Assembly: GCF_030678915.1 (NCBI RefSeq)
Contig: NZ_JAUUTZ010000006.1
Span: 62,001 to 126,000, forward strand
DNA length: 64,000 nucleotides
Direction of reading: 5' to 3'
Source: Paracoccus wurundjeri
Lineage (GTDB): Bacteria; Pseudomonadota; Alphaproteobacteria; Rhodobacterales; Rhodobacteraceae
Below, in pieces: positions 26,334 through 38,216 of the stretch (within the stretch, counting starts at the first letter, position 1; the number at the start of each line of letters is the position of its first letter). The position numbers were made by a program, and so were the translations under genes. The notes below the pieces were generated by a model. That model made no database searches. It had not been told where the DNA came from and was given only the letters and a program-made list of their open reading frames with translations.

Positions 26334-27583
26334 GAGCGATAATCGGCGTTGATATCGATATAGCCATGGGTCAGATCACAGGTCCACATGGTCTGCGCGC
26401 CCTGCCCCAGCCCCATATCGACAGCGATCAGGAGTTCCTGGTTCTTCATATAGGCACTGGCTGCCCGTTCATCGTAATCAGGCGCACGCCAGCCGTTCTC
26501 GGCAAGCACCATATCGCCAAAGCGGATAGTCAGCCTGTCACGATCCGCAGCCGCGCCGGATTTGCCGACCGCCATGACGATACGCCCCCAATTCGCGTCC
26601 TCACCGGCGATAGCGGTCTTGACCAGCGGCGAATTGGCAATAGCAGAGGCGACCTTGCGCGCATCCTCGTCCGAGGCGGCGCCGGTTACCCGGATCTCGA
26701 CGAATTTCGTCGCCCCCTCGCCGTCACGCACGACAAGATGCGCAAGTTCCAGCATGACTCCATGCAGCGCCCTGATGAAGGCCCGTCCTGCCGGATCGTC
26801 AAGTGAGAGGATTTCCGCCGCCGGGCTTTGGCCGGTCGCGGCAAGAAGCAACGCATCCGAGGTGGATGTATCGCTGTCGACGGTAATCGCGTTGAAACTT
26901 GATCCAAGCCCCTGCGTCAAAGCATCCTGCAGCAATGGCGCGGAAATTTTCGCATCGGTGAAGATATAGACCAGCATCGTCGCCATATCGGGCGCGATCA
27001 TCCCCGAGCCCTTGGCGATGCCGGTAATGCGTATCTCGCCGCCTTCTGCCGCAATTACGGCGGATGCGCCCTTGGGGAAGGTATCCGTGGTCATGATGGC
27101 GCGCGCCGCTTCAGCGGCACCCGCCGGATCGAGTTTGTCAACCAGATCAGAAATCGAGTCCACGATCCGCTCATGTGGCAGGGGTTCGCCGATCACCCCG
27201 GTCGAGGAAGAATAGACATTGGTCGCAGGAAGGCCCAGCGCCAGGGCAACCGCACCGGTCACCGCATCGACGGATTCCTGCCCGCGCGCGCCCGTAAAGG
27301 CGTTCGCATTGCCGGAATTCACGATGATTGCCGCACCGTCGGGGGCGCCGCCCCCGCCGGCCAGCTTGGCCTGATTGTCCAGCACACAGGCCGCACGGGT
27401 GGCCGAGCGTGTAAACACTCCGGCAATCTGCGCCCCCTTGGCGATGCGGATCAGGGTCAGATCGGTGCGCCCCTGATATTTCACCCCTGCCGCAGCAGAG
27501 GCGAATTCCACACCAGCAATCCGGGGCAGATCAGGGAAAGACGCGGGTGCCAGAGGCGATACGGTAATCCCGGCCTTGCCCAT
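26330..27583 (-). CDS. argJ: Bifunctional ornithine acetyltransferase / N-acetylglutamate synthase
   Basis: Transfers acetyl from N-acetylornithine to glutamate in arginine synthesis. It is a 417-residue proenzyme: the conserved KGSGMIAPDMATML marks self-cleavage between A201 and the nucleophile T202. The oxyanion-hole STGVIG lies at 127-132. The substrate loop IIVNSGNANAFTG is present. The 2-bp gap to the upstream isomerase gene implies a shared transcript. Confidence 0.96.
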   Translation of the reverse strand: MGKAGITVSPLAPASFPDLPRIAGVEFASAAAGVKYQGRTDLTLIRIAKGAQIAGVFTRSATRAACVLDNQAKLAGGGGAPDGAAIIVNSGNANAFTGARGQESVDAVTGAVALALGLPATNVYSSSTGVIGEPLPHERIVDSISDLVDKLDPAGAAEAARAIMTTDTFPKGASAVIAAEGGEIRITGIAKGSGMIAPDMATMLVYIFTDAKISAPLLQDALTQGLGSSFNAITVDSDTSTSDALLLAATGQSPAAEILSLDDPAGRAFIRALHGVMLELAHLVVRDGEGATKFVEIRVTGAASDEDARKVASAIANSPLVKTAIAGEDANWGRIVMAVGKSGAAADRDRLTIRFGDMVLAENGWRAPDYDERAASAYMKNQELLIAVDMGLGQGAQTMWTCDLTHGYIDINADYRS

Positions 27584-27585
27584 GA

Positions 27586-28551
27586 TTATTCGGCCTCCAG
27601 CAATTCGACCTTGTTGATCAGGGTCGGATCGATGCCTTCGGTCTTTTCGATATCGGCTTCACTCGTCAGCCGCTCGATCTCGCCTTCGATTTTCTCGCGC
27701 TGGACAAGTTGCACAAGCTGATCGCGCACCTCTTCGAGTTTCGGCGCCTCTTTCACGCGGGTGTCGTTCAGCTTGATGACGTGCCAGCCGAAATCGGTCT
27801 TGATCGGATCGGAAATCTGGCCCGCTTCCATGGCAGCGACGGCTTCAGAGAAAGCCGGAACCATCTGATCGGCGGTGAACCAGCCCAGATCGCCCTGGTT
27901 CGGCCCGCTGGGGCCGGTCGAATATTCCTCGGCCAGTTCGCCGAATTCGCCACCGTCATCCAGCTTTTTCTTTACTTCCAGCGCTTTTTCCTCGGAATCG
28001 ACAAGGATATGCGCAGCAGAATACTCGGTCTGCGGTTCGGCGTCGGCAAAAAGCTTGTCATAGGACGCCTGCAGTTCCTCATCCGTGGGTTCTGCTTGTG
28101 ACAGGCCCTCGACAGCCTCGGATGCCAAAGCGCTGCGGCGTTGCAGTTCAAGCTGCGCGCGAACGCTGGCCGTTTCTTTGCCGCTCGCGGAAACGGCTGC
28201 CTGACGGATAAGCTCATCCAGCAGAACGTCCCACATCGCCTGATCCGGCAGATCCTGCATCTGGGGATTATCCTGCACGGATTGCTTCATCACGATCATC
28301 TGGCCCAATGTGATCGTCTGATCGTTCACGGTCGCCACGACGGTTTCGGCATCGCCGTCCTGCGTGGTTGCGGCTTCGCTGTCCTGCGCCGGTTCTGCTT
28401 CGCTGCTTTCAGCGGGCGCTGCTTCGTTCTGTGCGGGTTCTGCTTCGCTGTTCTGTGCGGGTTCGGCATTGTTGTCCTGCGCAAGCGCGGCAACGGGCAG
28501 CGCGGCAGGCGCCGCAATCACGAAAGCGGCCAGAATGGAATGTTTAAGCAT
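27586..28551 (-). CDS. Exported parvulin-type peptidyl-prolyl isomerase
   Basis: A periplasmic PpiC/SurA-like folding factor, 321 residues. A signal peptide (cleaved after AALAQ) is followed by a low-complexity region of repeated AEPAQ/SEAEPAQ units (about 25-65), an N-terminal helical chaperone region, and a parvulin domain about 175-270 (AAHILVDSEEKA, GGEFGELAEEYSTGPS, GDLGWF, FGWHVIKL). GGGAG precedes the ATG. The repeat region has likely expanded by slippage. It leads an operon with argJ and mutT. Confidence 0.92.
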   Translation of the reverse strand: MLKHSILAAFVIAAPAALPVAALAQDNNAEPAQNSEAEPAQNEAAPAESSEAEPAQDSEAATTQDGDAETVVATVNDQTITLGQMIVMKQSVQDNPQMQDLPDQAMWDVLLDELIRQAAVSASGKETASVRAQLELQRRSALASEAVEGLSQAEPTDEELQASYDKLFADAEPQTEYSAAHILVDSEEKALEVKKKLDDGGEFGELAEEYSTGPSGPNQGDLGWFTADQMVPAFSEAVAAMEAGQISDPIKTDFGWHVIKLNDTRVKEAPKLEEVRDQLVQLVQREKIEGEIERLTSEADIEKTEGIDPTLINKVELLEAE

Positions 28552-28602
28552 AGAACTCCCTTTGTATAATATGCCTCTCTCCCGTGCGGAGAAGGGCCAG
28601 CG

Positions 28603-28631
28603 TTGACAGTCCGGCGGGCTAGGCATACATC
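28603..28631 (+). promoter_or_regulatory. Candidate secA promoter
   Basis: TTGACA (28603-28608), 17 bp, TACATC (28626-28631). It would give a leader of about 115 nt before secA. It lies in the 200-bp region divergent from the isomerase gene. Confidence 0.5.
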
Positions 28632-28751
28632 CCACCTAACCAAGAAAGGTGTCGCCGCGCTTCAACCAGACCCTGATAGGACAATGCGGCGGGTACGGGC
28701 AAGTGGCCCTACTATCACAGCCTTTCCCAACAATGTGAATGCGAAGGTAAC

Positions 28752-31469
<2,718 letters not shown>

Positions 31470-31470
31470 T

Positions 31471-31496
31471 CCCGGGGTACTTTACCGGACCCCGGG
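31471..31496 (+). terminator. Possible terminator after secA
   Basis: An 8-bp stem CCCGGGGT/ACCCCGGG with a 10-nt loop follows the secA TGA by one base. There is no T run, so it may only stabilise the 3' end. Confidence 0.4.
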
Positions 31497-31548
31497 CTCC
31501 AGCCGGAAATGCCGGTGGACAAGCACCCGGCTCATGCTCTGCTTCATT

Positions 31549-31563
31549 TTAAGATATTCTTAA
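31549..31563. promoter_or_regulatory. AT-rich palindrome TTAAGA-TAT-TCTTAA upstream of the type I secretion genes
   Basis: Perfect 6-bp arms with a 3-bp centre are followed by TTTTTCTG. It could be an operator for the secretion operon starting at 31692 or a weak hairpin with T tail. The 222-bp gap otherwise shows no gene. Confidence 0.35.
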
Positions 31564-31691
31564 TTTTTCTGTTATTGATTGGCGCAAAGGGATGATCTGA
31601 ATCTTTCCTGCCGTCTTTTGGTCAGGATTACGGCGTCATTGGTTTTAGCGGCATCCGAGCAAGTTGCCTGCTTGTAATTGGTAAAGTGAAC

Positions 31692-33449
31692 ATGCGAACG
31701 AGTGCCGGACCCGGTCCGCATAACGGCAGGAAAGAGCTTCGCGATGCGGGCTTTGCGGGGTTTTCACTGCTGGTTTCCGTCGGGTTGTTCTCGACTGTCG
31801 TGAACCTGCTGATGCTGACCGGACCGCTTTTCATGTTGCAGGTCTATGATCGTGTCCTGTCGTCACGCTCGGTCGAAACACTGACGGCTCTGTTCGTTCT
31901 GGTGGCATTCCTGTTCCTGTTCATGGGAATACTCGATCTGGCGCGCAACCGCGTGATGCTTCGGATCGCGGCGCGCTTTCAGAACCGGATGGAACCGCGC
32001 ATATTCGATGCCGCCTTGCGGGAAGGCGCTAAGGCCGGGGGGTATCCTTCGGCGACGGCAAGCGGATTGCGCGATCTGGACGCGGTGCAGCGCTTCGTCG
32101 GTTCTCCGGTCATGCTGGCACTGTTCGATCTGCCATGGGCACCGGTATTTCTTGCATCGGTCTATATCTTTCACCCGCTTCTGGGGGTGGTGGCCACGAT
32201 CGGCGGTGTGCTGCTGGTCATGTCCACGATCACCAACCGCATTCTTTCCAGGGCGCCTTTGCGGGATTCGGTCATCTCCGCCAATCAGGCACAGCGCATG
32301 GCCGACCTGTATCACAATGAGGGAGAGGTGATCGGGGCGCTTGGCATGCGCGGGGCGACCTTCACCCGCTGGCGCCAGGCGCGAACAGAAGCGCAGGATC
32401 ACTCTGTAAAAGGCGCCGATCTCTCTGCGATCTTCACTGTCTTCTCCCGCAGTTTTCGCCTGTTCCTGCAAAGCGCAATTCTGGCGGCGGGCGCCTGGCT
32501 CGTCCTGCGTCAGGAACTGACGCCCGGCGCGATGATCGCCTCGTCGATCATGATGGGCCGTGCGCTTGCCCCGGTTGAACAACTGATCGGCGGATGGGCG
32601 TTATTTCAGGCTGCGCAGGACGGACGCGAACGGCTGTCCCTTCTGCTAAGCAAGCATCCCCCGCTGTCACCACAGACCCCGCTACCTCGCCCGCCTGCCC
32701 AGATCGACGCGCGGCAGGTCAGCGTCATTCCTCCCGGACAGGATTCCCCTGCCCTGCGCAGCGTCAGTTTCGGCCTTGAACCGGGGCAGGCATTGGGTGT
32801 GATCGGCCCTTCCGGCGCGGGCAAATCAACATTGGCACGCGCCCTGATTGGCGCATGGCCGCTTGCGGGCGGCGCGATCAGGCTGGGGGGCGCGACGCTC
32901 GATCAATATCAACCGGATGTTCTGGGGAATCTGATTGGTTACCTGCCCCAGCAGGTGACATTGTTCGATGGAACCATCGCCGAGAATATCGCCCGGCTCT
33001 CACCCGATCCCGATCCCGACCGCGTCGTCAGGGCGGCACAGGCCGCTGCGGCCCATCAGATGATCCTTGACCTGCCGAAAGGCTATGACACCCGCGTCAG
33101 TCAGATCGGCGGGCGCTTGTCCGGCGGTCAGGTCCAGCGGATCGGACTTGCCCGCGCACTCTATCCCGACCCTGTACTGCTGGTGCTGGATGAGCCGAAC
33201 TCGAATCTCGACAATCAAGGTTCCGAGGCGCTTAACCTCGCGATCCGGCGGGTCAAGGCGCAGGGCGGATCGGTGGTAATTATGGCGCACCGGCCTGCCG
33301 CGATTACCCAATGCGAAACCCTGATGGTCCTGGAACACGGCACCCGCAGGGCGTTGGGGCCACGCGACACGATACTGCGTGAAATGGTGCAGAACTCGGC
33401 GCAGATCATGGATGCATATAAAAGCGGCAGCCGGGGGGGCGTCGCGTGA
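31692..33449 (+). CDS. Type I secretion system permease/ATPase (PrtD/HlyB-like)
   Basis: An inner-membrane ABC component of a type I secretion system, 585 residues. The membrane half begins with [21 protein letters not shown] and [15 protein letters not shown], a hallmark of the PrtD family. The ATPase has Walker [10 protein letters not shown] from G372, signature LSGGQ at 476-480 and Walker [14 protein letters not shown]. No C39 peptidase domain is present, so the cargo keeps a C-terminal signal. The ATG start has a weak ribosome site. It is coupled to the adaptor gene (GTGA). Confidence 0.93.
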   Translation: MRTSAGPGPHNGRKELRDAGFAGFSLLVSVGLFSTVVNLLMLTGPLFMLQVYDRVLSSRSVETLTALFVLVAFLFLFMGILDLARNRVMLRIAARFQNRMEPRIFDAALREGAKAGGYPSATASGLRDLDAVQRFVGSPVMLALFDLPWAPVFLASVYIFHPLLGVVATIGGVLLVMSTITNRILSRAPLRDSVISANQAQRMADLYHNEGEVIGALGMRGATFTRWRQARTEAQDHSVKGADLSAIFTVFSRSFRLFLQSAILAAGAWLVLRQELTPGAMIASSIMMGRALAPVEQLIGGWALFQAAQDGRERLSLLLSKHPPLSPQTPLPRPPAQIDARQVSVIPPGQDSPALRSVSFGLEPGQALGVIGPSGAGKSTLARALIGAWPLAGGAIRLGGATLDQYQPDVLGNLIGYLPQQVTLFDGTIAENIARLSPDPDPDRVVRAAQAAAAHQMILDLPKGYDTRVSQIGGRLSGGQVQRIGLARALYPDPVLLVLDEPNSNLDNQGSEALNLAIRRVKAQGGSVVIMAHRPAAITQCETLMVLEHGTRRALGPRDTILREMVQNSAQIMDAYKSGSRGGVA

Positions 33450-34864
33450 CCGCCCCGGACAAACATCCCAGCCGAGGTGACAGCATTCCCTGGCCCGATC
33501 CACAGCACGCACCGAAGGCTACCAGCAGCACGGAACAAGTATCTGTCCCCACCCCGGCGGTCGCAACCGATCCGGAGCGCTGGCCCGTGCGCGCCCCGCT
33601 GTTACTGGGCTTCTTTGCCCTGATCCTGCTATTCGGCGGTTTCGGCATCTGGGCCACGCAAAGCCGTATCGCCGGGGCGGTCGTTGCCTCTGGTCAGGTC
33701 GAGGTCCAGCAACAGCGTCAGGTTGTGCAGCATCCGGATGGCGGCGTCGTGCAGGAAATTTTGGTCAGCGAAGGCGACACCGTAGATGCCGGACAGGTTT
33801 TGCTGCGCCTTGACGGCACGTTGCTGCTGACCGAACTCGTTATCGTCGAAGGCCAGTATTTCGAAATTCTTGCACGCCGCGGCAGGCTGGAAGCCGAGCG
33901 GGCAGATGCCGGATCCCCGGAATTTCCAGAGGAATTGCTTGCGGCGGCCAAGAATGATCCCAAACTTTTCGACCTGATCGCAGGACAGGCAAGCCTGTTT
34001 GCCGCCCGCCGCGATACGCTGGCGCAATCTTTGGATCAGTTGGCGAAGCAGTCCGAACAGGTTAGCGCGCAGATCATCGGAAGAGATGCGCAGCTTGCGG
34101 CATTGGTCCAGCAAAGGGATTTGATCGCCGAGGAGCTGGAGGATCAGCAATCGCTTCTGGATCGTGGACTTGCGCAGGCTTCACGGGTGTTGGCCCTGCG
34201 GCGCGAGGCCGCGCGGATCGATGGGCAGATCGGTGAATTGCAGGCAAGCCGCGCGTCGTCGGAAACCCGCCAGACGGAACTGGATGTCGAACGGCTTCGC
34301 ATGACCGCTCAGCAGCGTGAAGATGCCGAGACCCAGTTGCGCGATCTGGGTTATCGCGAGTTGGAACTGGCCGAGCGCCGCCGCAGCCTGACCGAGCAGA
34401 TCAGCCGGCTGGAACTGCGCGCACCCGCCGCAGGAATCGTGTACGATCTGAAGGTAACGACGCCGCGCTCGGTCATTCGCCCGGCAGAGCAACTGATGCA
34501 TATCATCCCGCAAGACCGGCCATTGGTCATCGGCGCCCGCATCGCCACGATAAATGTCGACGAAATCAGCCCGGGACAGCCAGTTATCCTGCGCTTTGCC
34601 GCATTTTCTTCACGCACCACGCCCGAGATCGACGGCCAGCTTCTGCGCGTATCGGCAGATGCATTGATGGACGAGGTCACCCGGACGCCCTATTATCGTG
34701 CCGAAGTCACGATCCCTCCAGCAGAGCTCGAGAAGCTCGGCGAGTTGGATTTGATCCCGGGCATGCCGGTCGAAGTCTATATCCAGACAGGGGAGCGAAG
34801 CCCCATTGCCTATCTGATGAAACCCCTGACCGATTATTTCAACCGAGCCTTCCGCGAAAGCTGA
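33446..34864 (+). CDS. HlyD-family type I secretion adaptor (PrtE-like)
   Basis: The periplasmic membrane-fusion protein of the same system, 472 residues. An unusually Pro/Ser-rich cytosolic N-terminus (1-50) precedes one transmembrane segment (about 51-72, [18 protein letters not shown]). Then come a lipoyl half-motif ([21 protein letters not shown]), long coiled coils (130-330) and the beta-barrel with [17 protein letters not shown] start overlapping the ATPase stop. No TolC gene or RTX substrate is nearby. Confidence 0.92.
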   Translation: MTAPDKHPSRGDSIPWPDPQHAPKATSSTEQVSVPTPAVATDPERWPVRAPLLLGFFALILLFGGFGIWATQSRIAGAVVASGQVEVQQQRQVVQHPDGGVVQEILVSEGDTVDAGQVLLRLDGTLLLTELVIVEGQYFEILARRGRLEAERADAGSPEFPEELLAAAKNDPKLFDLIAGQASLFAARRDTLAQSLDQLAKQSEQVSAQIIGRDAQLAALVQQRDLIAEELEDQQSLLDRGLAQASRVLALRREAARIDGQIGELQASRASSETRQTELDVERLRMTAQQREDAETQLRDLGYRELELAERRRSLTEQISRLELRAPAAGIVYDLKVTTPRSVIRPAEQLMHIIPQDRPLVIGARIATINVDEISPGQPVILRFAAFSSRTTPEIDGQLLRVSADALMDEVTRTPYYRAEVTIPPAELEKLGELDLIPGMPVEVYIQTGERSPIAYLMKPLTDYFNRAFRES

Positions 34865-34970
34865 CGGTATATCCGGCAGGTGGATGCGATAGCCGGTAGC
34901 AGGTTGGGTTGCTTGTCTTTTGTCATCCCTTGCCCCACGCTCCGGATATCGGTCATTAAGGAGGTTTACC

Positions 34971-36284
34971 ATGCTCAGAATTCTGTCCAGGCCCGCAACC
35001 CGCCTGGTCGAACGCTGGCTGCCCGACGCGTTCATTTTCGTCCTGATTCTGACGCTCGTCGCCGCAGTCGCCGCCATTGTTTCAGAGGGAACCTCGCCAG
35101 TCGCTCTTGTCGAGATGTGGGGCAGCGGCTTCTGGGAACTGCTGGAATTCTCCATGCAGATGCTTCTGGTGCTGGTCACCGGCTTCATTCTGGCCAGTTC
35201 TCCACCAGTTCGACGGATTCTGGCATCAATTGCCGGGCTCGCCTCCGGCCCCGGTTCGGCAATCATTCTTGTGTCGCTGGTCTCACTTGCCGCAAGCTGG
35301 CTGAACTGGGGCTTCGGACTTGTCGTCGGAGCAATCTTCGCCAAGGAACTTGCGCGGCAGATCCGGGTGGATTACCGGCTATTGGTCGCCGCGGCCTATT
35401 CGGGCTTCGTTATCTGGCACGGCGGTTTGTCCGGCTCGATCCCGCTGACAATCGCGACCGAGGGTCACTTTACCTCCGATCAGATCGGCGTAATTCCGAC
35501 ATCTCAGACAATCTTTTCGGTCTGGAATCTTGCGATTGTGGTCGCGTTGGTCATTGCTGTCCCATTGGTCAACCGCCTGATGTTGCCACTGGAACATGAA
35601 CAGGTTCTGGTCGACCCGGCATTGCTGAAAGATGTCGGCGATACACCGCAGCCGGTTTCCGCCATGACCCCGGCCGAACGGCTGGAGCATAGCTCCGTCC
35701 TGACGTGGTTGATCGGGATACCGGGGCTTATCTGGCTGGGCCTGTATATCATCGGCGGCGGAGGGATTAACCTCAATGTCGTGAACTTCCTGTTCCTGTT
35801 CGCCGGGATGGTCTGTCATGGCACGCCCCGCAATCTGCTGAACGCTCTGAATGAAGGGGTTCGCGGAGGTGCAGGGATCGTCATCCAGTTTCCGTTTTAT
35901 GCCGGGATCATGGCAATCATGACCCAAAGCGGTCTTGCCGCCAGTCTGTCGGAATGGTTCGTGTCCATATCGACGACCGAGACATTGCCATTCTGGAGCT
36001 TTATCAGTGCGGGCATCGTCAATATTTTTGTTCCCTCCGGCGGCGGACAATGGGCGGTTCAGGCACCGGTCATGCTACCCGCAGCAGAGGCCCTGGGCGC
36101 CGATATCAGCCGCGTTGCGATGGCTGTAGCCTGGGGTGATGCCTGGACGAATCTGCTTCAGCCATTCTGGGCTTTGCCGATGCTTGGAATAGCCGGCCTC
36201 AAGGCACGGGACATCATGGGGTTCTGCGTCGTGCAATTGCTGATAACCGGGATCATTATCGGAACGCTGCTATACCTGCTATGA
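34971..36284 (+). CDS. Short-chain fatty acid transporter family protein (AtoE-like)
   Basis: A 437-residue inner-membrane permease with about 11-12 hydrophobic segments. SLAASWLNWGFGLVVGAIFA, YSGFVIWHGGLSGSIPL and FVPSGGGQWAVQAPVM are typical of the AtoE/TIGR00366 family, which carries acetoacetate and short-chain fatty acids. A strong AAGGAGG precedes the ATG (the longer upstream frame is not used). It stands alone; no ato catabolic genes adjoin. Confidence 0.88.
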   Translation: MLRILSRPATRLVERWLPDAFIFVLILTLVAAVAAIVSEGTSPVALVEMWGSGFWELLEFSMQMLLVLVTGFILASSPPVRRILASIAGLASGPGSAIILVSLVSLAASWLNWGFGLVVGAIFAKELARQIRVDYRLLVAAAYSGFVIWHGGLSGSIPLTIATEGHFTSDQIGVIPTSQTIFSVWNLAIVVALVIAVPLVNRLMLPLEHEQVLVDPALLKDVGDTPQPVSAMTPAERLEHSSVLTWLIGIPGLIWLGLYIIGGGGINLNVVNFLFLFAGMVCHGTPRNLLNALNEGVRGGAGIVIQFPFYAGIMAIMTQSGLAASLSEWFVSISTTETLPFWSFISAGIVNIFVPSGGGQWAVQAPVMLPAAEALGADISRVAMAVAWGDAWTNLLQPFWALPMLGIAGLKARDIMGFCVVQLLITGIIIGTLLYLL

Positions 36285-36298
36285 ACGCATTCGGGATT

Positions 36299-36321
36299 GA
36301 CCTCGGCATATCGTCGGGGTC
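36299..36321 (+). terminator. Weak hairpin between the AtoE-like gene and tRNA-Leu
   Basis: GACCTCGGC (36299-36307) and GTCGGGGTC (36313-36321) pair over 9 bp with two G-U pairs and a 5-nt loop. No T run; it may end both convergent transcripts poorly. Confidence 0.3.
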
Positions 36322-36371
36322 ATCCTCGGGAAGATTTTCGAGGAGGAATATCTAAATAATTGATCTCGCGG

Positions 36372-36455
36372 TGGTACCCGAGGCCGGACTCGAACCGGCA
36401 TGCCTTGCGGCGGCGGATTTTGAATCCGCTGCGTCTACCATTCCGCCACTCGGGC
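36372..36455 (-). tRNA. tRNA-Leu (anticodon CAA)
   Basis: On the minus strand the acceptor GCCCGAG pairs with CTCGGGT, followed by A and an encoded CCA. The anticodon stem-loop GCGGA-TTCAAAA-TCCGC gives anticodon CAA (reads UUG). A long variable arm (GCCGCAAGGC) marks a class II tRNA, and the T-arm GCCGGTTCGAGTCCGGC is standard. Confidence 0.95.
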
Positions 36456-36686
36456 ACTGGACCGCGTGATAGGTGATAACGCTTTGACGCGCAAGAGGTA
36501 GTTCACCTGCCTCGCAAGAAACTGATTTTCTTTGATTTCTACCACTCTCCAATAATTTTTTGCATCACGATTCGGTGGTTTTCGCACCAGCATCCGATAC
36601 AGAAATGCCGCAATTTGCCGGCTTGCGGGATACGGGCAGAAAATGCACCGACGGCGCCGCCGGCCTATCTGGTCCGGGGCTTGCAA

Positions 36687-36727
36687 TGATCTTTTGGCGG
36701 GATTAAGCCGCTTGGATCACCAAGGGG
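36687..36727 (+). promoter_or_regulatory. Structured leader upstream of metZ (candidate translational switch)
   Basis: TGATCT/GGATCA (36687-36692 with 36714-36719) encloses an inner GCGG/CCGC stem (36697-36700, 36708-36711). CUUUUGG (36691-36697) can instead pair with CCAAGGG (36720-36726), an H-type pseudoknot that would hide AAGGGG, a possible ribosome site ten bases before the metZ ATG. Further upstream is CCGCAA/TTGCGG (36608-36613, 36623-36628). The sequence does not match the SAM-II core I know. Confidence 0.4.
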
Positions 36728-36737
36728 CAATCAGGAT

Positions 36738-37925
36738 ATGAGCGTTACGCAGGCCAAGGGGCTTCATCCCCGCACACAAGCCGTCCATCACGGAACCCGC
36801 CGCAGCCAATATGGCGAGATGGCCGAGGCGATCTTCATGACGCAGGGCTTCGTCTATGACAATGCCGAACAGGCAGAGGCGCGGTTTGTGGAATCGGGCC
36901 CGGACGAGTTTATCTATGCGCGTTACGGCAACCCGACCAATCGCATGTTCGAAGACCGTATGGCGGCGCTGGAAGGCACCGAAGACGCTTTTGCGACCGC
37001 AAGCGGAATGGCGGCTGTGAATGGCGCGCTATTCTCGCTTTGCGCACCGGGCGATCATGTGGTCGCCGCACGGGCGCTGTTTGGATCTTGCCTTTATGTT
37101 CTGGATTTACTTGCGAAATTCGGGGTCGAGATATCTTATGTCGATGGCACCGATCTGAATCAGTGGAAAGAAGCCATTCGGCCCGGCACCAAGGCGGTCT
37201 TCTTCGAGTCGGTCTCGAATCCAGGGCTGGAAATCGTGGATATCGCCGGTGTCTCGGAGCTCGCCCATGCGGCAGGTGCGCTGGTGGTGGTGGATAATGT
37301 CTTCGCCACCCCTGTCTTTTCTCGCGCAGTCGACCAGGGCGCTGATATCATTGTCTATTCGGCAACCAAGCATATCGATGGCGGCGGACGCGCCCTTGGC
37401 GGGATCATTTGCGGCTCGCGGGATTATGTCCGCGGCACGGCGGAACCCTATCTGAAACATACCGGGGGGGCGATCAGCCCCTTTCATAGCTGGATCATGC
37501 TGAACGGACTGACCACGATGGATCTGCGTGTCCGGGCACAGGCGGACAGCGCGGAAAAAATTGCCAAGGCGATGAAGGATCATTCAAAGCTGCACCATGT
37601 GGGATATCCCGGCCTGCCCGATCATCCTCAGCATGAACTGGCGATGCAGCAGATGGGTTCGGGCGGAACCATGATCACGTTTGAAGTCCAGGGTGGCAAG
37701 GACGCCGCATTCGCGGCCTTGAACCGGCTGAAGATCATCGCGATTTCCAACAATCTGGGAGATGCGAGATCCATCGTGACCCATCCTGCAACGACCACTC
37801 ATCAGCGGCTTAGCGATGAAAACAAGGCGCAGCTTGGCATTACCCCGGGACTGCTGCGCCTTTCGGTCGGACTGGAGGACACTCAGGATCTGATCGACGA
37901 TCTGAAACAGGCTCTGGGCGACTAG
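36738..37925 (+). CDS. metZ: O-succinylhomoserine sulfhydrylase
   Basis: A PLP enzyme of the Cys/Met metabolism family, 395 residues, that makes homocysteine directly from O-succinylhomoserine and sulfide. Schiff-base K211 lies in YSATKHIDGGGRALGG; YARYGNPTN and FATASGMAAVNGAL are the PLP-phosphate and substrate loops. THPATTTHQRL near the C-terminus is typical of MetZ. Ribosome site is ambiguous: AGGA one base from the ATG, or AAGGGG ten bases upstream inside the leader structure. Methionine control through the leader is plausible. Confidence 0.93.
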   Translation: MSVTQAKGLHPRTQAVHHGTRRSQYGEMAEAIFMTQGFVYDNAEQAEARFVESGPDEFIYARYGNPTNRMFEDRMAALEGTEDAFATASGMAAVNGALFSLCAPGDHVVAARALFGSCLYVLDLLAKFGVEISYVDGTDLNQWKEAIRPGTKAVFFESVSNPGLEIVDIAGVSELAHAAGALVVVDNVFATPVFSRAVDQGADIIVYSATKHIDGGGRALGGIICGSRDYVRGTAEPYLKHTGGAISPFHSWIMLNGLTTMDLRVRAQADSAEKIAKAMKDHSKLHHVGYPGLPDHPQHELAMQQMGSGGTMITFEVQGGKDAAFAALNRLKIIAISNNLGDARSIVTHPATTTHQRLSDENKAQLGITPGLLRLSVGLEDTQDLIDDLKQALGD

Positions 37926-37991
37926 GCAGATGGATCAGCCCGGTCGCAAGGCTGGGATAAAACCGGTTCAGCAATGCGGGAAAATCGATCC

Positions 37992-38157
37992 CGGCACCGA
38001 TAAATGGTGCCGTGACAATGACGCATGCGGGGTTCAAGCGCCCCGATTTCGGGGCAAACCAACAAAAACCCGATTCAAGTGATGACCGGAACCTATTCGG
38101 GCAAATATACCAGCAATTTCTTTTTGCTGCCTTTTGTCTGATTTTTCTGCCTCAGAC
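37992..38157 (+). other. Intergenic hairpins between metZ and folE2
   Basis: The 291-bp gap holds four stems and no gene: CGGCACC/GGTGCCG (37992-37998, 38006-38012), GCCCCG/CGGGGC (38040-38045, 38050-38055), CAGCAA/TTGCTG (38111-38116, 38124-38129; followed by CCTTTT, a possible metZ terminator) and GTCTGA/TCAGAC (38136-38141, 38152-38157). An AT-rich stretch at 38165-38187 may be the folE2 promoter region. No clear Zur site could be named. Confidence 0.4.
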
Positions 38158-38216
38158 CTTTAGAAATGCTTAAATTAACCTCATATTGGCTGTCGCAGTC
38201 CGAAGGAGCTTGCTCG

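Noticed and set aside
28350..28480. Possible CRISPR-like repeats
   Set aside because: The repeats are short, in frame and encode a low-complexity linker of the exported isomerase; no spacers or cas genes.
36590..36737. SAM-II riboswitch upstream of metZ
   Set aside because: GGCTTGCA and CCGCTT fragments occur, but the P1 stem cannot form in the required place. Kept only as an unclassified leader.
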